Shown here: piece after piece, positions 1-8,831 of the stretch
Numbering within the stretch: position 1 is the first letter of the stretch
How the letters are laid out: every line of letters begins with the position of its first letter
NCBI GenBank assembly: GCA_964568805.1
Contig: CAZMRW010000002.1
Span: 1 to 64,000, forward strand
Reading direction: 5' to 3'
From: CAZMRW01 sp964568805
Lineage (GTDB): Bacteria > Pseudomonadota > Gammaproteobacteria > Methylococcales > Methylomonadaceae
Length of the DNA: 64,000 nt
The notes under the pieces: generated by a model
Database searches by the model: none
Told to the model about the DNA's origin: nothing
The model's input: only the letters and a program-made list of their open reading frames with translations
Made by a program: the position numbers and the translations under genes

Positions 1-164
1 TATAGTTTAAATCAATTACTTATGCGATATCTTGAATTTAACAAAGTAGAATTATCAATCTGGGCTATTTAGATAAATGATGCGTGGACTTGTAAAAATT
101 GCCGCTATTTTTCAGTTTAAACGTGGTAAATTCGGGAACTACTATGTTACTTAGAGAGCATTAA

Positions 165-890
165 ATGTCTGAGAAATTATCCATATTCAAAGAGCTAATG
201 AATGCCACTATTTTCTTGGCGTTTACCACCTCACTTTTGTACATCTCTGGGGTATCCTTTTTAGACGCTTACCTCATAGACTGGGGAGTTGAATCAAGCC
301 TAATTAGAAGCAATACCCAAGAAATTCTTGTACAGGGCGCTATTGTTTGGTTTGTAGGGGGAATAAAATTAATAGTCCCTGCATTATTGCTCGTCGTTTT
401 GATTTTTTTACCGCTTTATACAATCACAGAAATTTCTAAATTTCCCTTTGTGAGAAGAATTGCATTGGGAATATATAAATTCTTTAAGTCAAGAGAGCCG
501 GAAGGATTAGAGCCACCTTACATACTCCAGTCAATTATCAAAGGCTGTTTTTATATATTCTTGTTGATTGCTTTTTTGATAATTTTTTTGTTCTCGTTTT
601 ACAGGTTGCTGGATTTTTCAGCTTCGCAAGGAAAAGAAAAAGCAGTCAAAGAATATAAAGAGTTTTCTTCAAATTTCGTTTCCACTCAGGGACTCTTTAG
701 CAGAAAGAAGGTGCTTACAATTAACGGTACGGAAAAAGAAGGCTATATTTTGGCTAATTCTGATAGTTTAGCGGTGTTATATTTATTAGCGTCTGCTTCC
801 AAACCGGAGCAAGTATTAGTTATACCCTTGAGTGCAATCAATCAAATTAAGGGCATAAAAAATGGCACGATAAAAAACGGGGCAAGTTGA
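165..890 (+). CDS. Membrane protein of unknown function
   Basis: I do not recognise this 241-residue protein. It has about three hydrophobic segments (roughly residues 12-35, 55-88 and 122-148). A soluble C-terminal part follows (about 150-241), rich in Lys, Ser and Glu and ending in a stretch that looks like a small beta-rich domain. The ATG at 165 is the first plausible start, after an A/T-rich leader. The gene is AT-rich compared with the nuo operon beyond it and sits beside toxin-antitoxin genes and relics, which suggests accessory DNA. No catalytic motif is visible. Confidence 0.6.
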   Translation: MSEKLSIFKELMNATIFLAFTTSLLYISGVSFLDAYLIDWGVESSLIRSNTQEILVQGAIVWFVGGIKLIVPALLLVVLIFLPLYTITEISKFPFVRRIALGIYKFFKSREPEGLEPPYILQSIIKGCFYIFLLIAFLIIFLFSFYRLLDFSASQGKEKAVKEYKEFSSNFVSTQGLFSRKKVLTINGTEKEGYILANSDSLAVLYLLASASKPEQVLVIPLSAINQIKGIKNGTIKNGAS

Positions 891-930
891 TGCTTGGCGC
901 GATAATGAGATTCTGAATTAAACCATGACA

Positions 931-1101
931 GTTGTAGGTGCGCATCGCTTACCATAATTAAGCCCAGCATGAATATAGGCGCACGATACACACCCCGAAT
1001 AATTCGGAAGTCGGTGGCTGTCAGTAAAGCAAGAATTTGATGGCATTCGCGAGAGCGATAAAATAGGAATATCACAACAGCAAAAAGAGAATTAACGATG
1101 A
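931..1101. repeat. Dispersed leader repeat, copy 1
   Basis: This about 170-bp stretch is repeated at 18496-18664. The last 65-70 bases (from the shared aatttgatggcattcgcgag to the ATG) are almost identical and the first 100 are diverged but alignable. The copy ends exactly at the start codon of the antitoxin at 1098 and so supplies its leader and ribosome-binding region (agaga before the ATG). Minus-strand reading frames over both copies resemble each other only because the DNA is repeated; I do not call them genes. Confidence 0.75.
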
Positions 1102-1316
1102 CTACAATAACCCTTGACGAACAGTTGGATAAACAATTTAACTTATTAGCCAAACAAGCTCATATCTCCGTTGAACAAGCCGTTAATGCCGCTTTGCGCG
1201 AATATTTGGCCGATTACAATGATGTGCTGCTTGCGGAAAAGGCGTTGGACGAACTCGGAAATGATCAGGACGAGTTGATCGACTGGAGCGAAGCAAAAAA
1301 AAGCCTTTATGACTAA
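1098..1316 (+). CDS. RelB-like antitoxin (DUF6290-type ribbon-helix-helix)
   Basis: This 72-residue protein has an N-terminal ribbon-helix-helix pattern (MTTITLDEQLDKQ, then a helix ending ALREYLADYND). An acidic C-terminal tail (KALDEL...DWSEAKKSLYD) is the part that usually wraps the toxin. Family knowledge: such proteins neutralise a RelE toxin and repress their own operon. Its last 8 bases overlap the toxin start, the usual sign of translational coupling. The leader is a copy of a dispersed repeat. Confidence 0.85.
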   Translation: MTTITLDEQLDKQFNLLAKQAHISVEQAVNAALREYLADYNDVLLAEKALDELGNDQDELIDWSEAKKSLYD

Positions 1317-1578
1317 GTGGCAAGTCAAATTGAAAGGCAGCGCGACAAAGTCATTAAAGTCACTGGATACCGTCATAAAGCAGCGTATTGAACGATTGAT
1401 TGGTCAGCTTATAGATACGAATAATCCCCGTTCATACGGCAAAGCTTTGCAGGGGAAAAAATATGCCGGATTATGGCGGTATCGAATCGGCGATTACCGT
1501 CTGATATGCCAGATTAAAGACAATGAGTTAATTATCCTGGTATTGGAGATTGGACATCGCAAGGATATATATAAATGA
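1309..1578 (+). CDS. RelE/ParE-family toxin
   Basis: This 89-residue protein shows the RelE fold pattern: W-x-V-K at the start, a Leu/Lys-rich helix pair (KSLKSLDTVIKQRIERL), NPRSYGKAL, then the conserved WRYRIGDYR strand and a C-terminal IGHRKDIYK. RelE toxins usually cleave mRNA on the ribosome, with basic residues such as the Arg in WRYR and GHR taking part. It overlaps the antitoxin gene by 8 bases. The length is normal and it looks intact. Confidence 0.88.
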   Translation: MTKWQVKLKGSATKSLKSLDTVIKQRIERLIGQLIDTNNPRSYGKALQGKKYAGLWRYRIGDYRLICQIKDNELIILVLEIGHRKDIYK

Positions 1579-1605
1579 TCTACGATCATAAAAAATAAAC
1601 TCTAA

Positions 1606-1878
1606 AACGCAATTCGTCCGTGTAGTGGTCAAGTTTTTGAATATATAGCTGAGGACAGCCCGAAGGCCGTGGGCAAATTACTTTTGGTAATTAAAGAACG
1701 CGCTGTTTTACTTCAAGACAATCCCCTCATGGGCAAAATGGGGCGCGTCGACGGAACGTGGGAATTAGTGATTACATGTACCCAATACATCTTGCCGTAT
1801 CGTGTGAAAGATAACAAAATTCAAATTTTGGCTGTTTTTCATGGGGCAAGAAAATGGCCCGATAATTTTCAAATTTGA
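1606..1878 (+). pseudogene. ParE-type toxin, N-terminally truncated relic
   Basis: The frame reads FEYIAEDSPKAVGKLL, NPLMGKMGRV, a strand ending YILPYRVKDN, then ILAVFHGARKWPD. This is the core and C-terminus of a ParE toxin. The conserved first strand and an ATG are missing: a stop at 1603-1605 precedes the frame and the only start available is a GTG at 1669, inside the first conserved helix. No antitoxin gene precedes it. I judge it a decayed toxin, not an expressed gene. Confidence 0.65.
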
Positions 1879-1908
1879 TTGACATATCTCTTTATCGATT
1901 GATTTTTT

Positions 1909-2104
1909 GCAGCTTAAAAATGCGGTTGCGCAATCTAACGCCGATGAAAAAATGGAATTATTGCGCTTGCCGGAGCATGAAACCTTTGCAGGCCGGTTTA
2001 AGTGATTTTTAAAAGAAGTGAAAAACGACGAATTAAGTCTCTACGTGATTACCGATGAAGTCGAGGCCGCCAGAAAAGCAAGGTATGATGCGAGTCGTAA
2101 TTGA
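1909..2104 (+). pseudogene. Decayed antitoxin-like fragment with internal stop
   Basis: One frame can be read from about 1909 to a TGA at 2102, but it is interrupted by a TGA at 2003. The readable parts are ...LRLPEHETFAGRFK, stop, then FLKEVKNDELSLYVITDEVE, AARKARYDASRN. In another frame ATGs at 2085 and 2088 begin MMRVVIDT, the typical start of a PIN-domain toxin with its first catalytic Asp. The arrangement, a short acidic protein whose end overlaps a PIN start, is that of a toxin-antitoxin operon. The toxin breaks off where the palindrome at 2106 begins. Confidence 0.45.
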
Positions 2105-2105
2105 T

Positions 2106-2144
2106 ACTTAACAACCACCCGCTAAAAGCGGGTGGTTGTTAAGT
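2106..2144. repeat. 18-bp perfect palindrome (IS200/IS605-end-like hairpin)
   Basis: Bases 2106-2123 (acttaacaaccacccgct) and 2127-2144 are perfect reverse complements around an AAA loop. No T-tract follows, so it is not a classical terminator. Hairpins of this shape, with AACCACCCGC arms, are common at ends of IS200/IS605-type elements. It lies directly after eight codons of a PIN-type toxin, so it probably marks an insertion or deletion boundary. Confidence 0.6.
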
Positions 2145-2226
2145 GGTGGTATATTTGGGGGGAATATTTAAAATTAATTTTTATAATATATTTATTTTAC
2201 AAATGTTTATAGTCAATTTGCGGTAG

Positions 2227-2559
2227 ATCGCTCGGGAAGGATTGTTGTGGCATACCGATCGAGGCAGCTAATATGCTTCCGAATGCTGCCGGACGCTGTT
2301 AAAACTGTACGGGATTTACCAGAGCACTTGTGCCCCAGAGGGTATGAGCCGTAAAGGCAACTGTTGGGATACCAGTTTCGGAAAGCTCTTTCATCCCCTG
2401 AAAACAGAACTGGTTCATCATCAGCGTTATCAAACCAGAGCTGAGGCTAAGCAGGAACTTTTTGAATATATCGAGGTGTTCTACAACCGTGAACGGCTTC
2501 ATTCTGCCAATAACTACTTGTCGCCAGTGGACTATGAAATGAAGCTAAAATCTGCTTAA
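2227..2559 (+). pseudogene. IS3-family transposase (OrfB) remnant
   Basis: The frame reads GLLWHTDRGS, stop (TAA at 2269 replacing the expected Gln), YAS...LLKLYGIYQS, then MSRKGNCWDTSFGKLFHPLKTELVHH, EVFYNRERLHS and YLSPVDYE. These are the last third of an IS3-type DDE integrase: the HSDRGSQY block with the second catalytic Asp, and the C-terminal block with the Glu region. The N-terminal two thirds are absent. Six extra residues (2326-2343) sit between YQS and MSRKG and match a fragment of the repeat at 33 kb. An IS-end-like tgtgtccggaaaagtgttgac follows at 2564. It cannot be active. Confidence 0.85.
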
Positions 2560-2685
2560 CTTTGTGTCCGGAAAAGTGTTGACACATCAGTTCTGAAAAA
2601 CTGATTTATTCAACAACGCCGGTCAGCTTTGTAGAAATATGCCAAGTTAAGTATTTGAAATATGTGGTCGAGCAGAATTACCGGT

Positions 2686-4113
2686 TCATATAAAGTTTGC
2701 GATCCACCCCGGAAAAATGCCCAGACAGACGACAAGCATGGTTAACACCGCCAGTGTCGCATAGGAAATCCATTTGCAGGCCGGCTTAGCGTCCTCATTG
2801 ACGATCAAATCCATAGTCATCGACATGACCACGATAATTCTCAAGTAATAATAAATTCCCAAACCGCTCCCGATAATCAGAATGAGCAGCAATCCCCATA
2901 ATCTGCCTTCTATACCTGCGGCAAAAATATAAAATTTGCCGATAAAACCAACCGTCAGAGGAAGGCCTGCCAGCGACAACAGTGTGAGCGTAAAAGCCGC
3001 TGCCAGCCACGGCCTGCGCCAGAATAGCCCATGATAAAATGAAAATTCCGTGGCTTCTGTCTGTGGGGTGGCAAGTATTGAAACAACGCCGAAGGCGCCC
3101 AGCGTGGTAATGATATAGGCGATCAGATAAAAGGTAACGGACTCTGTAACCAGGGCCGGAGCGATGCCGCCTCCGGCGATGAATGCGATCAGCAGATAGC
3201 CCATATGAGCGATGGATGAATAGGCTAGCAACCGTTTGATATTTTGTTGCAGCAATGCCAATAAGTTACCAGCAAGGATCGTTAGCGCAGCAATAATACT
3301 GAAAACAGTAAGCAGGGAAGGTGATAAGTAGCTGCCGGTCATGATGAAATAGCGCAACAACAGGATAAAAACGGCTCCTTTTGAGACGGTGGCGACAAAG
3401 GCAGTCACCGGCGCCGGTGCACCTTCATAGACATCGGGAGTCCACATATGAAACGGCACCAGCGACAGTTTGAAACCCAATCCGGCCACGATAAAAACGA
3501 ATCCGCTTAAAACCATGACATTGAACTTCTGCTGACTGGCGATATAACGTCCTATGCCGGTGAAGTCAAGCGCTCCGCATTGCGCATAGATTAACGCCAT
3601 ACCCATTAGCAGGAAGGCGGAAGAAACGCCGGATAAGACCAGATATTTGATTGCAGCTTCCAGCGATTTCGAACGATCGAATGAATAACCGATCAGCACG
3701 AACAAGGAGACGCTGAGTATCTCCAAGCCAATAAAAAATGACGCGAAGTGGCTGCTTGCCACCAGCACCGAACCGCCCAGGAGAGCAATAAGAATGAGTA
3801 ACAGCAGTTCTTCGTTTTCTCCGTCACGATCCTTAAAATAATCATAACAAAACGCAATGACTGCAAGGCCGGACACCAACAACAGCCCCATATAGAACAA
3901 GCTATAGGCATCGATTCTAATCAGTGGCGTTACCTGAATAGGATCGTTACCCCCTGTCAAGATCACGGTAATTAGTGAAATGACAATTCCGATGCAGGCA
4001 ACGATGCTGGCTAATGCAAAATGTCGCCTGATGACGATGGTCAGCATGACCCCAAGCGCAGAGCCTGCGATACTGATGATGGGCAAAAAAGCGATCAGCT
4101 GATCAATGTTCAT
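2686..4113 (-). CDS. nuoN: NADH-quinone oxidoreductase subunit N
   Basis: NuoN is one of three antiporter-like, proton-pumping membrane subunits of respiratory complex I. The 475-residue protein is hydrophobic throughout, about 14 membrane helices. It carries the family block LSLVPFHMWTPDVYEG followed by APVTAFVATVSKGAVF, and a second conserved stretch around LLAYSSIAHMGYLL. Length matches the family. It is the last gene of the nuo operon; its ATG lies 11 bases inside the end of nuoM. No good rho-independent terminator is visible downstream. Confidence 0.97.
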   Translation of the reverse strand: MNIDQLIAFLPIISIAGSALGVMLTIVIRRHFALASIVACIGIVISLITVILTGGNDPIQVTPLIRIDAYSLFYMGLLLVSGLAVIAFCYDYFKDRDGENEELLLLILIALLGGSVLVASSHFASFFIGLEILSVSLFVLIGYSFDRSKSLEAAIKYLVLSGVSSAFLLMGMALIYAQCGALDFTGIGRYIASQQKFNVMVLSGFVFIVAGLGFKLSLVPFHMWTPDVYEGAPAPVTAFVATVSKGAVFILLLRYFIMTGSYLSPSLLTVFSIIAALTILAGNLLALLQQNIKRLLAYSSIAHMGYLLIAFIAGGGIAPALVTESVTFYLIAYIITTLGAFGVVSILATPQTEATEFSFYHGLFWRRPWLAAAFTLTLLSLAGLPLTVGFIGKFYIFAAGIEGRLWGLLLILIIGSGLGIYYYLRIIVVMSMTMDLIVNEDAKPACKWISYATLAVLTMLVVCLGIFPGWIANFI

Positions 4114-5608
4114 CCAATATCACCCAGGCAGAGCTTTGTATGGCCTGTTGCAGCGGCGGCGCTGCAACGTCCAGTATCGACTGTGGATGAAGCCCCATCC
4201 AGACCGTGCTGAGCACCAGCAGCCCCATGAGGACCAGTTCTCGTCGACCGAAATCGGAAAGCGGATGCGATTGGCGTAATGGACCGTGAAAGGCTTTCTG
4301 TATGATGATAAGGGAATAGACCGGTGCCAGGATAAGAACAAGGGTTGTCAGAGCGGCCAAAATGATATCGACTTTGAAAGCGCCAAGTAACACCAGAAAT
4401 TCGCCGATAAAATTACCCAGGCCAGGTAAACCCAGCGAGGCAATGGCAAAGAATAAGGTCAATGCCGACAGCCTGGGCACTTCGGACCAGAGCCCGCCCA
4501 TATGGCTTAATTCTCGGGTATGCAGGCGTTCCTGCAAAGCACCGGCAATCATAAACAAGGCCGATGCGCTAATGCCGTGCGCCAGCATGGTGATGACCGA
4601 ACCCTGCAATGCCTGTAGATTCCAGCTGAATACTCCCAGCATGATAAAACCCATATGACTGACACTGGTATAGGCGATCAGCCGCTTCAAATCGGATTGG
4701 GCGAAAGCCATCACGGCGGCATAGAGCACGCTGATGGCGCCCAGGGTCATCGCGAACGGCGCGAACTGGTGCGCCGCTTCCGGAAACAGGGGGATAACAA
4801 AACGCAGCAAACCGTAGGCACCTGTTTTCAGCAGTACTCCCGCCAGGATCACACTGCCGCCGGTGGGCGCCTGGGTATGGGCCTCCGGTAGCCAGGTGTG
4901 AAACGGAATGGCCGGAAGTTTGACGGCAAAAGCGGCGAAAAATCCCAGCATCAGCCAGAATTCAAGATCCGGGTCAAGTTGAGCTTCAAGCAGATCAAAA
5001 TAGTCGAAACTATAAAGACCGGTATTGTTGTGAACAATCAGCGCCAGCGTCACTATCGCCAGCAGCATCAGCAAACCGCTCACCTGCGTGAAAATAAAAA
5101 ATTTGGTTGCCGCATAGACTCGATTTTCATGTCCCCAGATGCTGATCAGAAAATACATCGGGATGATCATCACTTCCCAGAAGAAAAAGAACAGAAACAA
5201 ATCCACTGCCAGAAAGACGCCGATAGTACCGGCCAGGCAAGACATCAGATTAAAGAAAAAGAAGCCCTGCCGGCGCTTGATTTCGGTCCAGGAGCTACTG
5301 ACCGCCATAAAGCCGAGGGCAACGGTTAACGTGATCAACAGCAGACTGAGCCCATCCATGGCCAGATGAAAGCCGATACCGAAACGCGGAATCCACTGCC
5401 ATTTAAGGTTGGCGATCCAGACCGGCGGTTCATCGACCGGCATTAAACCAACCGATCCGGTCCTCAAGAATTGCTTAATGACCAGCAGGGCCTCGATCGT
5501 CAAAGTCATCAGGGCTATCCGGCGTGGGGCGGATGGCCCCAAACGCTCAAAATACCAGGCCGCAATTCCCCCCAAAAATAAAACCGAAATCAGCGCCAGC
5601 AGCATCAT
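4103..5608 (-). CDS. nuoM: NADH-quinone oxidoreductase subunit M
   Basis: NuoM is an antiporter-like proton-pumping subunit of complex I in the cytoplasmic membrane. The 501 residues form about 14 helices. They include FFFFWEVMIIPMYFLI, with the conserved membrane-embedded Glu, and KLPAIPFHTWLPEAHTQAPT followed by the broken-helix Lys region (AGVLLKTGAYGLLRF). LKRLIAYTSVSHMGF is also typical. The ATG overlaps the nuoL stop by 4 bases and its end overlaps nuoN by 11 bases, so the three large subunits are translationally coupled. Confidence 0.97.
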   Translation of the reverse strand: MMLLALISVLFLGGIAAWYFERLGPSAPRRIALMTLTIEALLVIKQFLRTGSVGLMPVDEPPVWIANLKWQWIPRFGIGFHLAMDGLSLLLITLTVALGFMAVSSSWTEIKRRQGFFFFNLMSCLAGTIGVFLAVDLFLFFFFWEVMIIPMYFLISIWGHENRVYAATKFFIFTQVSGLLMLLAIVTLALIVHNNTGLYSFDYFDLLEAQLDPDLEFWLMLGFFAAFAVKLPAIPFHTWLPEAHTQAPTGGSVILAGVLLKTGAYGLLRFVIPLFPEAAHQFAPFAMTLGAISVLYAAVMAFAQSDLKRLIAYTSVSHMGFIMLGVFSWNLQALQGSVITMLAHGISASALFMIAGALQERLHTRELSHMGGLWSEVPRLSALTLFFAIASLGLPGLGNFIGEFLVLLGAFKVDIILAALTTLVLILAPVYSLIIIQKAFHGPLRQSHPLSDFGRRELVLMGLLVLSTVWMGLHPQSILDVAAPPLQQAIQSSAWVILDEH

Positions 5609-7440
5609 GACAGCAATCCTATGGCGAGGACGACGGCGGCTCCAAACCCCATAGACGCCGCATACCAGCGCACCCTGCCGGTCTGTGAAGCGCTGGCGAA
5701 TTGGTGAAAACGCCGGCTGAGCATGGCTACGGCTTCGTATGGAGCGTCTATCACATCATTCCTGTTGATCCCGGCAATGAACCTGAAGGGATGCACCAGC
5801 AGAGCGTTATAAAACCCGTCAAATCCCCAGCCATTAAACCAGAAGCGCTGCAATGTCATAACCCATTCATGTGACGCCAGTCGCCGGGCAGAGAAGGTAC
5901 CGGTAAGGTAAAATAATACCGCGATTATCAGACCGGCAATGGGCGCCGCTACGGTGAGGCCGCCCACTAAATCGGGACCATGGTGCGCTTCCTGTTCAAC
6001 CGGAACAGGAAATACCGAATCCAAAGGGATCTGCAACAAACCGCCGGTCAGCGCCAGCAGGCACAGAGTCAACAAAACGGATCTCATGCGCCCGCCGATG
6101 ACTGTCTCGACTTTGGCGCTTCCGGAGCCAAAAAAAACGACAAATACCAAACGGAAACTGTAAATACCGGTAATCAGCGCGCCGAAGCAGGCGGCCGCCC
6201 ATAAACCGGGAGAGACTTCGAAGGCAGCCAGCAAAATTTGATGTTTGCTGTAGTATCCGGAAGTGAGGGGCAGTCCTGCCAATGCCGCGCTGCCAATAAG
6301 GAAACTCCAGAAGGCGACCGGCATCGATTTACGCAGGCCTCCCATTTTGAAAATATGATGTTCGTGGTGAAAACAGAAAATCACCGCACCTGCGGCAAGA
6401 AACAGTAAGGCCTTGAAGAAGGCGTGAGTCATCAGGTGAAAAATTGCCGCCGACCAGGCTCCGACTCCCAAAGCAAGAAACATATAGCCGATCTGGCTGA
6501 TCGTTGAATAAGCGAGAATACGTTTGATATCGGTCTGCATCAGCGCAGAAAAGCCGGCCATCAACAAGGTGGCGGCGCCGATCAGCGCGACCGTAAACTG
6601 TACCGTGGGTGCCAGTATAAACAAGTTATGGGTTCTGGCAATGAGATAGACGCCCGCCGTCACCATGGTGGCGGCGTGAATCAATGCGCTGACGGGCGTA
6701 GGGCCGGCCATGGCATCAGGCAGCCAGGTCTGCAGCGGCAATTGCGCGGATTTACCCACGGCGCCGCCCAGCAGCAGGGCGGAGGCGATCACTGGCATAA
6801 GAGTCCCGGTCTGCCACCGAGCAGTGGCATTTAGCATCACCGATTGAATCTCGAGGGTATGTAATTGCGTAAATAAAAAAAACAGGCCGAGTGCCAGGGA
6901 TGCATCGCCTATCCGGGTCATCACGAACGCTTTTCGCGCCGCATAGCCGTTGTTCGGATCTGCGTACCAGAAACCGATCAACAAATAGCTGCCGAGCCCC
7001 ACGCCTTCCCAGCCCAGATACAGCACAACCAGATTGTCCGCCAGCACCAGCACCAGCATGGCGAAGATAAACAGATTCATATAGGCAAAAAACCGTGCAT
7101 AATCGGTATCGGATTCCATAAATCCGGCCGAATAGATATGGATCAGAAAACCTACGCCGGTTACCACCCAAAGCATCGTGAGCGATAAGGCGTCGAGATA
7201 GAGGCCGAAGGGTACTGACAAATCATCAATGGCCATCCATGAACCGATGACCAGCCGGTAAGGCTCCAGATCTCCTGACAGATAGCTCGCTCCGATCAGC
7301 CCCGAAAAAGCCGCCGAGATTCCGACGGTTCCGGCGCCTATCCAGGCAATGACTGGCTTGGTGAGACGGCTGCCGGCCAATGCCAGGAATAAAAATCCGA
7401 GTAATGGAAATAGAGGAACCAGCCAAAGTAGTGTAATCAT
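5605..7440 (-). CDS. nuoL: NADH-quinone oxidoreductase subunit L
   Basis: NuoL is the distal antiporter-like subunit of complex I and carries the long lateral helix at its C-terminus. The 611-residue protein has the conserved YLGWEGVGLGSYLLIGFWY block, KSAQLPLQTWLPDAM followed by GPTPVSALIHAATMV, and LAYSTISQIGYMFLALG. The last 150 residues include a long amphipathic and final membrane helix, as expected. Length is normal (E. coli about 613). A 9-base gap separates it from nuoK, with an aggaggc-type ribosome-binding site. Confidence 0.97.
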   Translation of the reverse strand: MITLLWLVPLFPLLGFLFLALAGSRLTKPVIAWIGAGTVGISAAFSGLIGASYLSGDLEPYRLVIGSWMAIDDLSVPFGLYLDALSLTMLWVVTGVGFLIHIYSAGFMESDTDYARFFAYMNLFIFAMLVLVLADNLVVLYLGWEGVGLGSYLLIGFWYADPNNGYAARKAFVMTRIGDASLALGLFFLFTQLHTLEIQSVMLNATARWQTGTLMPVIASALLLGGAVGKSAQLPLQTWLPDAMAGPTPVSALIHAATMVTAGVYLIARTHNLFILAPTVQFTVALIGAATLLMAGFSALMQTDIKRILAYSTISQIGYMFLALGVGAWSAAIFHLMTHAFFKALLFLAAGAVIFCFHHEHHIFKMGGLRKSMPVAFWSFLIGSAALAGLPLTSGYYSKHQILLAAFEVSPGLWAAACFGALITGIYSFRLVFVVFFGSGSAKVETVIGGRMRSVLLTLCLLALTGGLLQIPLDSVFPVPVEQEAHHGPDLVGGLTVAAPIAGLIIAVLFYLTGTFSARRLASHEWVMTLQRFWFNGWGFDGFYNALLVHPFRFIAGINRNDVIDAPYEAVAMLSRRFHQFASASQTGRVRWYAASMGFGAAVVLAIGLLS

Positions 7441-7449
7441 TTAAGCCTC

Positions 7450-7758
7450 CTAGCTTTTCATTTCGCTGACGGCATCCGCGTCCAGCGTGTGAAACCGGTG
7501 GAAAATAAGCAGCGCCAATCCCAGACCGACCCCCACCTCGGCCGCAGCCAAAGTCAGTATCAGCAGAAACATGATTTGTCCATCCGCCTGTCCCCACCTT
7601 GATCCGGCCACGACAAAAGCTAGGCCGGTCGCATTCAGCATGATTTCGAGAGACATCAGTATGAAAATGAGATTACGTCGCACCAGCACGCCGATCAGTC
7701 CCATCGCAAACAGAACGGCAGATAATGCCAGGCCGTATTCCATCGGAATGCCATTCAT
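7450..7758 (-). CDS. nuoK: NADH-quinone oxidoreductase subunit K
   Basis: NuoK is a 102-residue, three-helix membrane subunit on the proton path of complex I. The two functionally important membrane glutamates are visible in SLEIMLNATGLAF and AAAEVGVGLGLALL. Its start overlaps the nuoJ stop by 4 bases. Length equals the family norm of about 100. Confidence 0.97.
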   Translation of the reverse strand: MNGIPMEYGLALSAVLFAMGLIGVLVRRNLIFILMSLEIMLNATGLAFVVAGSRWGQADGQIMFLLILTLAAAEVGVGLGLALLIFHRFHTLDADAVSEMKS

Positions 7759-8273
7759 GATAGCCGCCCTTGCCTGTTTCTTTTGACTATGGGTTTACCC
7801 AGGTGATAGGCGCCTACCAGACCCGCGAGCAACAGCATCGAAGCCAGTTCCACAGCCAGAAGATATGGACCGTACAAGGCTATCCCGACTTGCTTTGAAT
7901 TGACCAACTGGCCGGTCTCGGCGTGGCCTCCGGAGACAATCACCGTCAGGATCTCGCCTAATAGGACAATGGCCAGCAAGGCGGGTATTATCCACATCCG
8001 AGGGGTGAGCCATTCATGTTCCTGGTCAACTGTCTTTTGACCCTGATTGAGCATCATGATCACGAAGACAAAAATCACCATGATGGCGCCGGCATAGATA
8101 ATGACTTCCAGCACAGCGGCAAAATGCGCGCCCAATAGAAAAAAAATAATGCCTATGGCCAGCAGTGACAGGATCAAATAAAGCAGGCTGTGCACCGCAT
8201 TGAACCCGGTGATCATCATCAATGTGGCGAAGATGGCGACGGCCGATGCGATAGTGAACAATATCATCTCCAT
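7755..8273 (-). CDS. nuoJ: NADH-quinone oxidoreductase subunit J
   Basis: NuoJ is a five-helix membrane subunit of complex I. This 172-residue protein has the typical blocks HSLLYLILSLLAIGIIFFL, FAAVLEVIIYAGAIMVIFVF and ELASMLLLAGLVGAYHLGK. The sequence around the third helix contains the pi-bulge region (EVIIYAGAI) conserved in the family. It lies 16 bases after nuoI and overlaps nuoK by 4 bases. Confidence 0.96.
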   Translation of the reverse strand: MEMILFTIASAVAIFATLMMITGFNAVHSLLYLILSLLAIGIIFFLLGAHFAAVLEVIIYAGAIMVIFVFVIMMLNQGQKTVDQEHEWLTPRMWIIPALLAIVLLGEILTVIVSGGHAETGQLVNSKQVGIALYGPYLLAVELASMLLLAGLVGAYHLGKPIVKRNRQGRLS

Positions 8274-8289
8274 ACGAGACTCCTCCTGA

Positions 8290-8805
8290 TCAGGGCAACA
8301 GTTTTTTTACATCGACAGGCGGACTTTCATTCTCGGCCTGCCCCTTGTTTTTACCGCCAATGGTCATGCCGGCGATCCGGTAAAAATTGTAATCGTGATA
8401 TTTGCCCGTACCGTCAATCAACAGGTGTTCCTTTTCATAGACCATGTTCTGACGATTGTATTCGCACATTTCAAAATCAGGCGTCAGTTGAATGGCGTAG
8501 GTCGGGCAGGCTTCCTCGCAGAAGCCACATAGAATGCAGCGGGAAAAATTGATGCGGAAAAAGGCAGGATACCAGCGGCCATTTTCATCTTCGGCTTTCT
8601 GCAAGGCGATGCAGTCCACGGGACAGACGACTGCGCAAAGATTACAGGCGACACAGCGTTCTTCTCCGTCGGGATCGCGGGTCAGCACGATGCGGCCACG
8701 ATACCTGGGGAACAGTGCCGGTTTTCGCTCCGGATATTCCACTGTGTCCGGTTTGACGAAGGTATGCTTGAGGACTTCCCAGAGTGTTCGTAATTGACTC
8801 AACAT
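8290..8805 (-). CDS. nuoI: NADH-quinone oxidoreductase subunit I (two [4Fe-4S])
   Basis: NuoI carries clusters N6a and N6b in the peripheral arm of complex I and passes electrons to NuoB. Two ferredoxin motifs are present: CVACNLCAVVCPVDC and CILCGFCEEACPTYA. The reading frame is open to 9006, but those extra residues overlap nuoH and are unlike the family. I start at the ATG at 8805 (MLSQLRTLWEV), giving 171 residues and a 26-base gap after nuoH. Confidence 0.96.
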   Translation of the reverse strand: MLSQLRTLWEVLKHTFVKPDTVEYPERKPALFPRYRGRIVLTRDPDGEERCVACNLCAVVCPVDCIALQKAEDENGRWYPAFFRINFSRCILCGFCEEACPTYAIQLTPDFEMCEYNRQNMVYEKEHLLIDGTGKYHDYNFYRIAGMTIGGKNKGQAENESPPVDVKKLLP

Positions 8806-8831
8806 AAATACGACCGTAAATTCCCAATGTA

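Noticed and set aside
842..1153. Minus-strand frame of about 100 codons similar to one at 18475-18783
   Set aside because: Both lie on copies of the dispersed repeat and overlap the antitoxin start; the similarity comes from repeated noncoding DNA.
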